From positions 1 to 47,343 of the forward strand of contig CAMJQA010000019.1 in NCBI GenBank assembly GCA_946407895.1: DNA of 47,343 bases, read 5' to 3'. The notes beneath the pieces were generated by a model, which was not told the origin of the DNA, searched no databases, and saw nothing but the letters and a program-made list of their open reading frames with translations. Shown piece by piece: positions 1 through 7,061 of this stretch (position 1 is the stretch's first letter; the number at the start of each line of letters is the position of its first letter). Source of the DNA: an uncultured Prevotellaceae bacterium. Lineage in GTDB: Bacteria; Bacteroidota; Bacteroidia; Bacteroidales; Bacteroidaceae. The translations under genes and the position numbers were made by a program.

Positions 1-1
1 T

Positions 2-103
2 GAGTCGCTGCCTCCAGCAGAGGATATCAAGAAGGTGGAGCGTCGTGTGGCGAAAGATGAGAAGGATATGCAGAAGGACAGCCAGAAGCTACCGAAGAAG
101 TGA
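2..103 (+). CDS. 3' end of an unknown protein (partial)
   Basis: An open frame enters from the left edge and stops with TGA at 101-103. It encodes the last 33 residues of a protein that begins outside the window. The visible tail is very charged: many Lys, Glu, Asp and Arg residues, ending in LPKK. This looks like a helical C-terminal tail. No domain can be recognised in so short a piece and I assign no function. The gene points toward the IS3-like chimeric ORF at 415 and is separated from it by 311 bases holding promoter-like and palindromic sites. Confidence 0.45.
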   Translation, partial: ESLPPAEDIKKVERRVAKDEKDMQKDSQKLPKK

Positions 104-223
104 AACAAATGGGGAGCATGCTACCAGAAGTTGAGATAGAGAAACCCGCCTGATTGATACGATTCTCGCAGAATAGCCACAAAAAAGAACGGTGAACGGT
201 GCGAAATGGAATTTTTTTCTTCG

Positions 224-231
224 TATATTTG
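224..231 (+). promoter_or_regulatory. Possible -7 element (TATATTTG)
   Basis: TATATTTG matches the Bacteroidota -7 consensus TAnnTTTG. No good -33 TTTG lies at the expected spacing. Transcription from it would start near 237, just before the two palindromes at 248 and 281. This is a weak prediction. Confidence 0.3.
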
Positions 232-247
232 CAGCTGAGATAGGAAT

Positions 248-297
248 TGCACTAAATGAGTGCACAAAACAAAGAAAAAATGCACTAAGGCAGTGCA
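248..297. promoter_or_regulatory. Two identical-arm palindromes, TGCACT-N5-AGTGCA
   Basis: Perfect inverted repeats with 6-bp arms and 5-bp spacers lie at 248-264 and 281-297, with starts 33 bp apart. The arms are identical in the two copies and the spacers differ (AAATG and AAGGC). Thirty-three base pairs is about three helical turns, which suits a pair of dimer-binding operator sites between the -7 box at 224 and the promoter at 379. They could also form two small RNA hairpins. The binding protein is unknown. Confidence 0.5.
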
Positions 298-378
298 AAT
301 TGACGCATTTTCACGGAAAACACATAGGAAGGGGCACTTTTCTTTTGCATTTCACGTCAAAACGTGCTGGAATTTTTG

Positions 379-386
379 TAATTTTG
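379..386 (+). promoter_or_regulatory. Probable -7 element for the ORF at 415
   Basis: TAATTTTG fits TAnnTTTG and lies 29 bases before the ATG at 415. The -33 region is not a clear match. Confidence 0.35.
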
Positions 387-414
387 CACACATTATTATA
401 TAACTGGTAAAAAG

Positions 415-1095
415 ATGAATGATACATATAACGTAGAAGAATATATTCAGGCTCACGTGGTTGGCCGCCTTGAAAACTTGATGAATGGCGGCGGCATGTA
501 TGACGATGTGACGAGCTATGACAATTTCAGGGGACAGGCATTCCACATCAGGCAGGACGAGGACTACGGGTACTTCCTGCACAAACAGATGAAGCCCTAC
601 TATAAGCTGTACCTCTATGGCGACATGCGGCTGTGCAAGGCCAACATGGAGAATGTGCGCCTGTTTATGAAGGAAGTGATAGAGGAAGACGGGGCGTTTG
701 GCGAATGGGCTTCCGGACAAGACCTGCGAGCCGCTACCGAGGGCTGGGGTGACAACATGAAGCGCATAGAGGAGCCAAAGCGCATGAACCAGTACTTCCA
801 GGTGTTGCGGCATCTGTTCAACACGGGTTGCCGGCAGGACTGGAGACGTCTGTCGGAGGAATTGCAGGAAGATCTCTTCAGGGCTGAGGTATGCGCCGAC
901 TACAAGACGTATCAGGACGCGCTGGAGCGTATCTCCGGCTTCATCCTCTTCTATAACGAGACCCGTCCACACTACAGCATCGGTATGAAGACACCATCAG
1001 AGGCACACACCGAGACTGGTCCGCAGAAGATTATGTGGAAGCCTGTGGGAACACTCTCGGGGGCTGTCTGCCCCCTGCCGCCTGGCACCCCCTGA
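415..1095 (+). CDS. Chimeric ORF ending in an IS3-type transposase C-terminus
   Basis: This 226-aa ORF is a patchwork. Its first 150 residues or so resemble nothing I recognise and contain none of the integrase-core acidic residues. Residues from about 168 to 205 look like the end of an IS3-family integrase core: a helix, then FYNETRPHYSIGMKTPSEAH, which corresponds to the family pattern YN-x-x-RPH-x-S/L-x-x-x-TP. Family knowledge says this segment follows the last catalytic Glu, so the protein cannot be an active transposase alone. The likeliest origin is an IS3 remnant fused in frame to another gene, or an IS accessory protein that shares the tail. The last 20 residues (Gly/Pro/Cys-rich) look like read-through of non-coding DNA. 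A possible promoter lies at 379. Confidence 0.5.
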   Translation: MNDTYNVEEYIQAHVVGRLENLMNGGGMYDDVTSYDNFRGQAFHIRQDEDYGYFLHKQMKPYYKLYLYGDMRLCKANMENVRLFMKEVIEEDGAFGEWASGQDLRAATEGWGDNMKRIEEPKRMNQYFQVLRHLFNTGCRQDWRRLSEELQEDLFRAEVCADYKTYQDALERISGFILFYNETRPHYSIGMKTPSEAHTETGPQKIMWKPVGTLSGAVCPLPPGTP

Positions 1096-1461
1096 GTGTT
1101 TTTCATAGTGGTGCTGCGCATGGATGGTCAACGAATCCAGTACGAAGTCATATTCTCAGATGAAAAGGTCAATGCTTCCAGTATGAAGTCCACAAACCCG
1201 GGAAAAGGGACAACAGAATCAGGAAAGCAGTCAATCGGATCAGAGAGACAAGTCAACAAAAGCAGTATAAGAAACAGTAATTAACAAAACAGTATTAATT
1301 CAAGGCTCAAAGGGAGTCAACACTATACAGGGAAAGACAGGAAAAGACATTGTCGGACCCGAAGTTATTCACTTATAACTCCTGACACCTGACATCTTGA
1401 TTCCATTCGCAGTCATCATCGCTGCCCAAAGGTGGTAGTCCGTTAAAAACTTTTCAAAATC

Positions 1462-1491
1462 ATCACCAAAAGGTGATTTTTTGTTTTTTGA
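1462..1491 (+). terminator. Weak intrinsic terminator
   Basis: A 6-bp stem (ATCACC at 1462-1467 with GGTGAT at 1472-1477), a 4-base AAAA loop and a T-rich tail could end rightward transcription before the toxin gene. Confidence 0.45.
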
Positions 1492-1512
1492 AGGAATTTC
1501 TTTGCATTAAAA

Positions 1513-1544
1513 GTTGCTTGATTTGAAAACTTTTTGTATCTTTG
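1513..1544 (+). promoter_or_regulatory. Promoter of the toxin-antitoxin pair
   Basis: A -7 box TATCTTTG (1537-1544) is preceded by GTTG (1513-1516) with a 20-bp spacer. The expected start point, about 5-8 bases beyond the -7 box, falls on or beside the ATG at 1549. The transcript may therefore be leaderless. Confidence 0.6.
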
Positions 1545-1548
1545 CAGC

Positions 1549-1884
1549 ATGAAACGCGAAAGAATTATATCAGCGTATAAGACGTACTTCAAGGACTTCA
1601 TCGACACGCTCAATGAGGCAGAGGCCCGTAAGGTGTTCTACGTCATCGACATGCTGAAGACGCAGGAGCGGGTCAATGCCCGTTTCGTAAAATACCTGCG
1701 TGACGAGATATACGAACTCCGCGCCGAGCATGGTGGAAACATCTTCCGAGTGTTCTTTATCTTCGATGATGGAAATGTGGTGATTCTCTTCAACGGCTTC
1801 CAAAAGAAGACACAGAAGACACCCGAAAAGGAAATAAACAAGGCAATACAACTAAAAAAGGAATATTATGCAGGAAAGAAATGA
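1549..1884 (+). CDS. RelE/HigB (Gp49-like) toxin
   Basis: This 111-aa protein resembles the Gp49/HigB branch of the RelE/ParE superfamily, ribosome-dependent mRNA interferases. Family features seen are an N-terminal helical hairpin, then YLRDEIYELRAEHGGNIFRV, a hydrophobic strand (FFIFDDGNVVILFNGF) and the basic KKTQKTP motif before a C-terminal helix ending in Lys-rich sequence. I chose ATG 1549 over the in-frame TTG at 1534, because the TTG lies inside the -33/-7 spacer region. The gene overlaps the XRE antitoxin by 17 bases, toxin first, the order typical of HigBA rather than RelBE. Base composition is ordinary. It lies directly upstream of the NurA-HerA operon, which has its own promoter at 2191-2220. 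Confidence 0.8.
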   Translation: MKRERIISAYKTYFKDFIDTLNEAEARKVFYVIDMLKTQERVNARFVKYLRDEIYELRAEHGGNIFRVFFIFDDGNVVILFNGFQKKTQKTPEKEINKAIQLKKEYYAGKK

Positions 1885-2176
1885 CATAATGAGCGTTGAC
1901 GCCATGATGGACGAACGCTTTGGAAAGGTGGGAACGCCTGAACGCGAGGCCTTCCGCAAGGAGGCATACGCCTATTGTGTAGGTCAGATCATCAGCGATG
2001 CACGTAAACGTGAGAAGGTCACCCAGCAGGAGCTCGCTCAGCGTGTAGGTACCAATAAGTCGTATATCTCACGTATCGAGAATGGCAGCGTAGAACCAGG
2101 TGCAGGCATGTTCCTTAGAATCCTCGCTGCACTCGGTCTTCGCTTCGAGGTTTCACAGCCGTTGGCGTTTGGATAA
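1868..2176 (+). CDS. XRE-family antitoxin (HTH)
   Basis: This 102-aa protein has an N-terminal helical region, including a Met-rich MSVDAMMDERFGKVGTPERE segment. A classic XRE/Cro-C1 helix-turn-helix follows at about residues 35-95. The HTH shows TQQELAQRVGTNKSYISRIE and the NGS-x-EP-x-x-x-x-LRILAALGL pattern of HigA-like antitoxins. It should neutralise the toxin encoded just upstream and repress their shared promoter through the HTH. The start at 1868 lies inside the 3' end of the toxin gene (17-base overlap), which supports translational coupling. An internal in-frame ATG near 1889 would give a slightly shorter protein, and I cannot tell which start is used. Confidence 0.85.
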   Translation: MQERNDIMSVDAMMDERFGKVGTPEREAFRKEAYAYCVGQIISDARKREKVTQQELAQRVGTNKSYISRIENGSVEPGAGMFLRILAALGLRFEVSQPLAFG

Positions 2177-2190
2177 GGATTTTCGTATTA

Positions 2191-2220
2191 CTTGAATCTT
2201 GAAAAGTTTTCATACCTTTG
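2191..2220 (+). promoter_or_regulatory. Promoter of the NurA-HerA-GHKL-radical SAM operon
   Basis: A -7 box TACCTTTG (2213-2220) follows CTTG (2191-2194) after 18 bp. Transcription would begin near 2226. This gives the six-gene operon its own promoter, separate from the toxin-antitoxin pair. Confidence 0.6.
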
Positions 2221-2252
2221 TACCCACAAATGTATAGAACGATGGAGCAAAA

Positions 2253-2579
2253 GTGATATTAGAGATGACATTGTCGATGCAAAATTTGAGCGACATAAGA
2301 CTACACATTGAAGCTGGCAACCCGTATCAATACATTGACGGGTTGTTTGAGGTGGCCAATGAACAATCAGCTGGCCTCCTTCAGTTGTGGGCAGACACAA
2401 AGGGATTTTGTGAGTTGTCACACGAAGTTGCATGTGGAAGAGGCTTCGCAGAACTGGCAGAATGGGCCAAACCAGAAACTGATGCTCTGTTCTGCATTGA
2501 TGATATTATCTTGGTTGTTCAGAACCGACAGTCTTTGCAGGAGTACAACAAAGAAATAGAGTTTACGCAGCATGGGTAA
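2253..2579 (+). CDS. Small unknown protein, first gene of the NurA-HerA operon
   Basis: This 108-aa soluble, acidic protein has no family I recognise. It is probably helical: residues such as IEAGNPYQYIDGLFEVANE and GFAELAEWAKPETDALFCID suggest packed amphipathic helices, with no membrane segment or Cys cluster. I favour the GTG start at 2253 because GGAG (2244-2247) sits five bases before it. ATG codons at 2265 and 2277 are alternatives giving 104 or 100 residues. Its 3' end overlaps the NurA-like gene by 8 bases, so the two are translationally coupled. As the first gene of a defence-like operon it could be a small regulator, adaptor or inhibitor of the nuclease. That is inference from position only. 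Confidence 0.6.
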   Translation: MILEMTLSMQNLSDIRLHIEAGNPYQYIDGLFEVANEQSAGLLQLWADTKGFCELSHEVACGRGFAELAEWAKPETDALFCIDDIILVVQNRQSLQEYNKEIEFTQHG

Positions 2580-3741
2580 GATACTCGACTATATAGCAGA
2601 CGAAACGCAGGGTAAACGATTCGCATCGTTCAAGTACTGCTACGATGACACGTTAGGGCCGATAGAATACGACCCTGACGAAGAGCATTATATCAACATG
2701 AAGGAATATGCCGAGAGTGTACACGATCCGAAGATGCGCGATATGTCAGCAAGAGCTGAGTTATGCCGTCAAGGGCCTCCGCTCTTCAAATACTTCCTTG
2801 ACGGCTCGCGTAGAGTGTACAAGGTTGATGATATTCAGTATGACAAAAAGGTGTTCCCCGTTATCAGCGGACAAGTCTCAGTGGCTTGCTGTGGCAGAGA
2901 AATGAACGATGACTATACTTTCCGCGATTTCCATCATGTGGAAGAAGAATCTTATCCTGTAGTATGTCTGCCTGTGGTTGCTAATGGTGAAGGGATCGAC
3001 AATGGTGTATTCTTCAACAATTTGAAGAACAAGCTTAACGAGCAACCCCTTTTAAAGAAATCGGGTATTGAGATTGGCAAGGTGCTGTGGTATCTGACAC
3101 GCCTTGAAGGACGCGAAACACTAGAAAACAAAGGTGTTGCCAAGATACAAGATGAAATGGTGGATTGTGAGAAACGTATTGTGGCCCACCTAATGAGCAG
3201 GCACTTGCTGACCCATGAGAGCTACCTGATAAAAGATGGCTCTGTGCAATACAAACCTATGAAGTCTGGTGACTACAAGGAGTTGGCTCGCATCCGCAAT
3301 AACTACCGTCATGTGGTCGGCGTGTCAAAGCGTTTTAACCCCAATCTAATGAAAGACAACAAGGGACAGAGTAGTGCGGCGGCTATAGCCAGCCTCCCTC
3401 TGTTTCATCGCACACCAGCCTTTCTTTGGAGTCCTGGCGCGGAATGGGGAAATGTGAACTTCGCCATCTGGTATGTGCGTATCCGTGAAAGGAAATATAC
3501 TTCTACCCCTTATTCGGGCGTGCTGAAAATAGAGAAAATGCTGATGACTGGAAGTGAGAACGACAATGGTTTGATGACAGACGAGATTGACACAATTACT
3601 GCCAACATCATCAACGAACGCAATCCTGTTTGCTACGGCAACGATGCCCGTTGGGCCAATCATCTATATCCTGTATATATGGCTGAAAGCTACTGCAAAA
3701 GCCGATTTAGAAGTGACATTCAATTCATCAATCTGTTTTGA
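2572..3741 (+). CDS. NurA-like nuclease
   Basis: This 389-aa protein looks like NurA, the metal-dependent 5'-3' exo/endonuclease that works with the HerA translocase. NurA nucleases have an RNase H-like fold with a DGS aspartate near the start, a helical Glu, a second DG aspartate and a conserved Lys, followed by a C-terminal P-x-Y/L-x-x-AE-x-Y/H block. Here these appear as YFLDGSR (Asp77), the MVDCEKRIVAHLM helix (Glu200), LIKDGSVQY (Asp222), VVGVSKRF (Lys253) and YPVYMAESYCKSRF near the end. The spacing and order match the family. It is a little longer than archaeal NurA (about 300-350 aa). The next gene, 3 bases downstream, encodes a HerA-like ATPase, the classic partner. Assignment rests on motifs I read by eye. 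Confidence 0.75.
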   Translation: MGKILDYIADETQGKRFASFKYCYDDTLGPIEYDPDEEHYINMKEYAESVHDPKMRDMSARAELCRQGPPLFKYFLDGSRRVYKVDDIQYDKKVFPVISGQVSVACCGREMNDDYTFRDFHHVEEESYPVVCLPVVANGEGIDNGVFFNNLKNKLNEQPLLKKSGIEIGKVLWYLTRLEGRETLENKGVAKIQDEMVDCEKRIVAHLMSRHLLTHESYLIKDGSVQYKPMKSGDYKELARIRNNYRHVVGVSKRFNPNLMKDNKGQSSAAAIASLPLFHRTPAFLWSPGAEWGNVNFAIWYVRIRERKYTSTPYSGVLKIEKMLMTGSENDNGLMTDEIDTITANIINERNPVCYGNDARWANHLYPVYMAESYCKSRFRSDIQFINLF

Positions 3742-3744
3742 GAT

Positions 3745-5412
3745 ATGGAGACAATAGGACGAATAATAGCAACCGAGAAACAACCCTCAACTATTGAGGA
3801 GTTTACCTTTTGGACGAGGAAGGACTTGAAGTTGAAACCCTTTGACGTGGTGGTGGTTGACCATATAAAAGATGCCAATGGTGATGACTCAAAAACTTTT
3901 GGTGTCGTAGAGGAGATTTCACACATGACAGATTCTCCCAGTGCTTTGGCAGGTTATATTTCCAGCGACTTTGGCGATGTCGATGCCAAGACCTACACAG
4001 AACGTATAGGCATGAACTATGTGAAGTGCAAGGTGGTGGGTAATGACAAGGGAATCTACATCCCCGTTCAAGAAGGCCGGCAAGTACATTTGGCAGATGA
4101 GGAACAGATTATGGAGGCGCTAGGCTTGAAAGACGTCAAGAACCCGCTACCGGCAGGATATATCGAGATGTACGACGGAGAAAACCAAAAGACACTCCCC
4201 GTGTACTTCAATTCCCACTTCTTGATTGGGCCGGAAGGAGCACACCTGAACATATCGGGTATCTCTGGATTGGCTTCTAAAACATCTTACGCTATGTTCC
4301 TGATGAAAGCCATACAGGACTATGCTATGAAGGGCAACGAGTCGGTAGCATTTATCATGATGAATGTTAAAGGAACTGACCTGCTGAAGATTGATCAGAA
4401 AAATGGAAGAAATACAGAACTAGGACTTATCAAGCCCATTTACGACTTGCTGGGAATGGAGATGAAACCATTTGAACAGGTGAAATATTTTTATCCCTAT
4501 GCAAAGGAATACACTACCTACACATACGAAAAGGAAAGCGTTCTAAAGGAACGTCTGGCAAACAAGACAGCAGCGCAGTATAAGTATCTATTTGAGACAG
4601 ACGAGGACAAAGAATGTCTTGACTTATTATTTGCCAACGTGGATGATCCAAACGAAACTATCGAGAGTATCGTAAATTTCATTATGGCGAATAGCGGCAG
4701 TTTTAATGGTGTAGAGACCTGGGAAGACTTCCAAAACGTAGTACACAGCTATACTCAAGCCGACAAGAAAAACGCTTCAAAGGAAATCTCAGTTATGAGT
4801 TGGCGTAAGTTTTATCGCCTGTTTAATAAGAGTTTTCAGAAGTGCCGCCAGATGTTCACAAACCAATTAGGTGACGGTGTACGCTTGCGTGACGAGATTG
4901 CCAACATCAATAAGAACGACGTGATGGTGATTGATGTTGCAAAACTCGATGAAGAGTCACAGGGCTTTGTCTTTGGTGACGTAATGCGTGCTGTGTATAA
5001 CCTGAAACTCGGAGCATCGAAACGCCCTGACGAGGAGATACCTGACCGCATCATCATCTTCATAGACGAGTTGAACAAGTACGCTTCAAGTGATGTTCCC
5101 AAGTCTTCACCAATCCTCCATCAGTTGCTCGACATTACAGAGCGAGGACGCTCGCTCGGTATCGTTCTTTTCGGAGCTGAGCAGTTTGTGAGCGACATTC
5201 ACCGTCGTGTAAAAGGCAACTGTGCTACACAGGCTTTCGGACGCACCAATGCGATAGAGATAACCCGCGAGGATTTCCGCTTCGTCCCCAGCGTCTATAA
5301 GACCATGTTAACGCGAATGAAGCAGGGCGAATACATCATTCAGAACCCCGTGTTCCGCTCGATGCTCCACATCAATTTCCCACTACCCATTTACAAGTAT
5401 TATAACGACTAA
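3745..5412 (+). CDS. HerA-like DNA-translocating ATPase
   Basis: This 555-aa protein has the HerA plan. Residues 1-110 form a beta-rich HAS-barrel-like domain, and a RecA-like ATPase of the FtsK/HerA group follows. The P-loop (NISGISGLASKTSYA, Lys179-Thr180) departs from GxxxxGK[ST]: the Gly before Lys is Ser. Walker B is clear (IIIFIDE, Asp441-Glu442), followed by the HerA-type arginine region DITERGRSLGI and the sensor strand IVLFGAEQF. HerA forms a hexamer that encircles duplex DNA and drives NurA. The gene sits 3 bases after the NurA-like gene and 8 before the GHKL ATPase gene. About 200 residues between P-loop and Walker B form a large insert (charged, helical) not seen in compact HerA proteins. 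It may hold a partner-binding domain. Confidence 0.85.
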   Translation: METIGRIIATEKQPSTIEEFTFWTRKDLKLKPFDVVVVDHIKDANGDDSKTFGVVEEISHMTDSPSALAGYISSDFGDVDAKTYTERIGMNYVKCKVVGNDKGIYIPVQEGRQVHLADEEQIMEALGLKDVKNPLPAGYIEMYDGENQKTLPVYFNSHFLIGPEGAHLNISGISGLASKTSYAMFLMKAIQDYAMKGNESVAFIMMNVKGTDLLKIDQKNGRNTELGLIKPIYDLLGMEMKPFEQVKYFYPYAKEYTTYTYEKESVLKERLANKTAAQYKYLFETDEDKECLDLLFANVDDPNETIESIVNFIMANSGSFNGVETWEDFQNVVHSYTQADKKNASKEISVMSWRKFYRLFNKSFQKCRQMFTNQLGDGVRLRDEIANINKNDVMVIDVAKLDEESQGFVFGDVMRAVYNLKLGASKRPDEEIPDRIIIFIDELNKYASSDVPKSSPILHQLLDITERGRSLGIVLFGAEQFVSDIHRRVKGNCATQAFGRTNAIEITREDFRFVPSVYKTMLTRMKQGEYIIQNPVFRSMLHINFPLPIYKYYND

Positions 5413-5420
5413 TCAGAAAT

Positions 5421-7061
5421 ATGGCAAGAATAGGCAAATACGTTATTGATTCTCTCACACGAAGTATGTATGAGGATAGCCGCTGCATCTACCGTGAATA
5501 TATTCAGAATGCGGCTGACCAGATAGACCTCGCAAGAGAACAGCATTTGGAAGAAAATGATTACTACGAAGTACACGTAAGAATATTCCGCAACCAGAGG
5601 CGTATCGAAATAGAAGATACTGCAACAGGTGTGAGTGCTGGTAATCGCGATACGCTGAAAGACGTGGCTACATCGCAAAAGAGGCGAGGACAACACAAGG
5701 GATTCAGAGGTATTGGCCGACTTGGAGGTTTGGGCTATTGCTCCACACTCACCTTTGAGACATCCTATAAGGGAGAAGAGGTAAAAACACTGATGCACTG
5801 GGATGCAGCGAAGATGAATCGTATTGTTGATGACGAGCTTGACGAGAGTGAAGCAGGAAACGTTATTGATGATTGCACATCGTTTGAAGAACAACCAGAA
5901 GTTGCTGACAAGCATTACTTCAAGGTGATAATGGAAAACGTCACAGATGACCGATTGCTGGATGTGAATAATATCCGCGATTATCTGTCGATGGTGTCAC
6001 CTGTTGACTATCCTACTCAATTTGGAGTGTTTGCTTCTCAGATAAAAAGATATGTGCAGCAGAATGGAATTACCCTCGACACATATAACATATACGTGGG
6101 TGATGAGCACAGCGAAGAACAGATATACAAGAGCTATACAACCAAAATAAAAGACGCACGTAATATTAAGGATAAGGACCGAAATGGAGAATACGACATC
6201 AAAGGCATAAAAATCTTTGATAAAAGAAATTCGGATGGAACCCTCATTTATTGGGGTTGGTATTCTATATCTGAACTTCCTGGGCAGATACCATCTTACA
6301 ATGTGGCTTATGGTATAAGACTGAGGTGCAAGAACATACAAGTTGGCGACGAACGTACTTGTCGCAATTTCTTTTTGGCAGAAGGCGACAAGCGTTTTGC
6401 ACAATACTTCTTTGGGGAACTTCATGTTGAGACAAACCAACTGATGCCAGATGCACGTCGTGATTATCTTCGAGAGTGTGAGTATAGAAGCACATTTGAA
6501 AGCTTAGTAAGACAAGATTTTCTTGTGTTGAAAGACTTGTGCAATGAAGCTTCTGGTATTCGTGGGAACATAAAAGCTATCACGGAGAACGACAGGAAGA
6601 TAAAGGATATAGAAAAGAAACGTGAGACAGGTTCATTCCTCTCAGAAACAGAGATCCAGAAGAGTAATGAGGACTATGAGCGTTTCAAGAAGAACAAGGA
6701 AAAAGCCCAGCAGCAACTTGAGAGAAAGAAGCAAGAGACAGAGCAAAACGGTTCACCTTTGGGCTTTATCTACGGTACTTTGCCTACACCAGAACCGACA
6801 CTCCCAACAGCTTCAGCAATCCCGACAGGTACTGCCGATGGTGATACACAATATCCGACAGTCGTAGCCGATGGCGCGACAGATCCTGCCCCCGATGAGC
6901 AACAACCCAAACTGCGAACAGATAATGTGCTCTACAAGAAGTTCGGTGTGAAGGAAAAGAATGTCATCAATGCCGTTTATAATGCCATCTACAATGCCAT
7001 AGCCGACGAGGATATGCGCGAAGGGTTAATTAAAAAGATAGAGAAGGAACTGACGAAATGA
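5421..7061 (+). CDS. GHKL (Hsp90/MORC-like) ATPase
   Basis: This 546-aa protein begins with a Bergerat-fold GHKL ATPase domain. The N-box reads REYIQNAADQID (Glu27, Asn30, Asp33), the G1 box IEDTATGVS (Asp66) and the lid/G2 box HKGFRGIGRLGGLG (about 92-105). This layout resembles Hsp90, MutL and MORC, not sensor kinases; no HisKA or receiver domain is present. A transducer-like beta/alpha region spans about 110-390. A charged coiled coil follows (about 395-440: EKKRETGSFLSETEIQKS, then Lys/Glu/Gln-rich), then a Pro/Thr/Ala-rich linker (about 450-490) and a small helical C-terminal domain. Such proteins close as ATP-dependent dimer clamps. GHKL ATPases of this type occur in restriction and defence loci. 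The gene overlaps the radical SAM gene by 4 bases. Confidence 0.8.
   Translation: MARIGKYVIDSLTRSMYEDSRCIYREYIQNAADQIDLAREQHLEENDYYEVHVRIFRNQRRIEIEDTATGVSAGNRDTLKDVATSQKRRGQHKGFRGIGRLGGLGYCSTLTFETSYKGEEVKTLMHWDAAKMNRIVDDELDESEAGNVIDDCTSFEEQPEVADKHYFKVIMENVTDDRLLDVNNIRDYLSMVSPVDYPTQFGVFASQIKRYVQQNGITLDTYNIYVGDEHSEEQIYKSYTTKIKDARNIKDKDRNGEYDIKGIKIFDKRNSDGTLIYWGWYSISELPGQIPSYNVAYGIRLRCKNIQVGDERTCRNFFLAEGDKRFAQYFFGELHVETNQLMPDARRDYLRECEYRSTFESLVRQDFLVLKDLCNEASGIRGNIKAITENDRKIKDIEKKRETGSFLSETEIQKSNEDYERFKKNKEKAQQQLERKKQETEQNGSPLGFIYGTLPTPEPTLPTASAIPTGTADGDTQYPTVVADGATDPAPDEQQPKLRTDNVLYKKFGVKEKNVINAVYNAIYNAIADEDMREGLIKKIEKELTK

Larger units (their letters stand above)
1096..1548. other. Gene-free stretch between IS remnant and toxin gene
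   Basis: I see no convincing gene here. A 62-codon open frame starts with GTG right after the preceding stop, but its product is low-complexity (Ser, Lys, Asn, Gly) and unlike a folded protein. Short words such as CAGTA(C/T)GAAGTC recur imperfectly between 1140 and 1190. The stretch ends with a weak hairpin terminator (1462-1491) and the toxin promoter (1513-1544). Confidence 0.5.

Noticed and set aside
192..410. 72-codon frame over the palindromes
   Set aside because: It is open because of the repeated palindromes and ends where the next gene's promoter begins; no protein family or start signal supports it.
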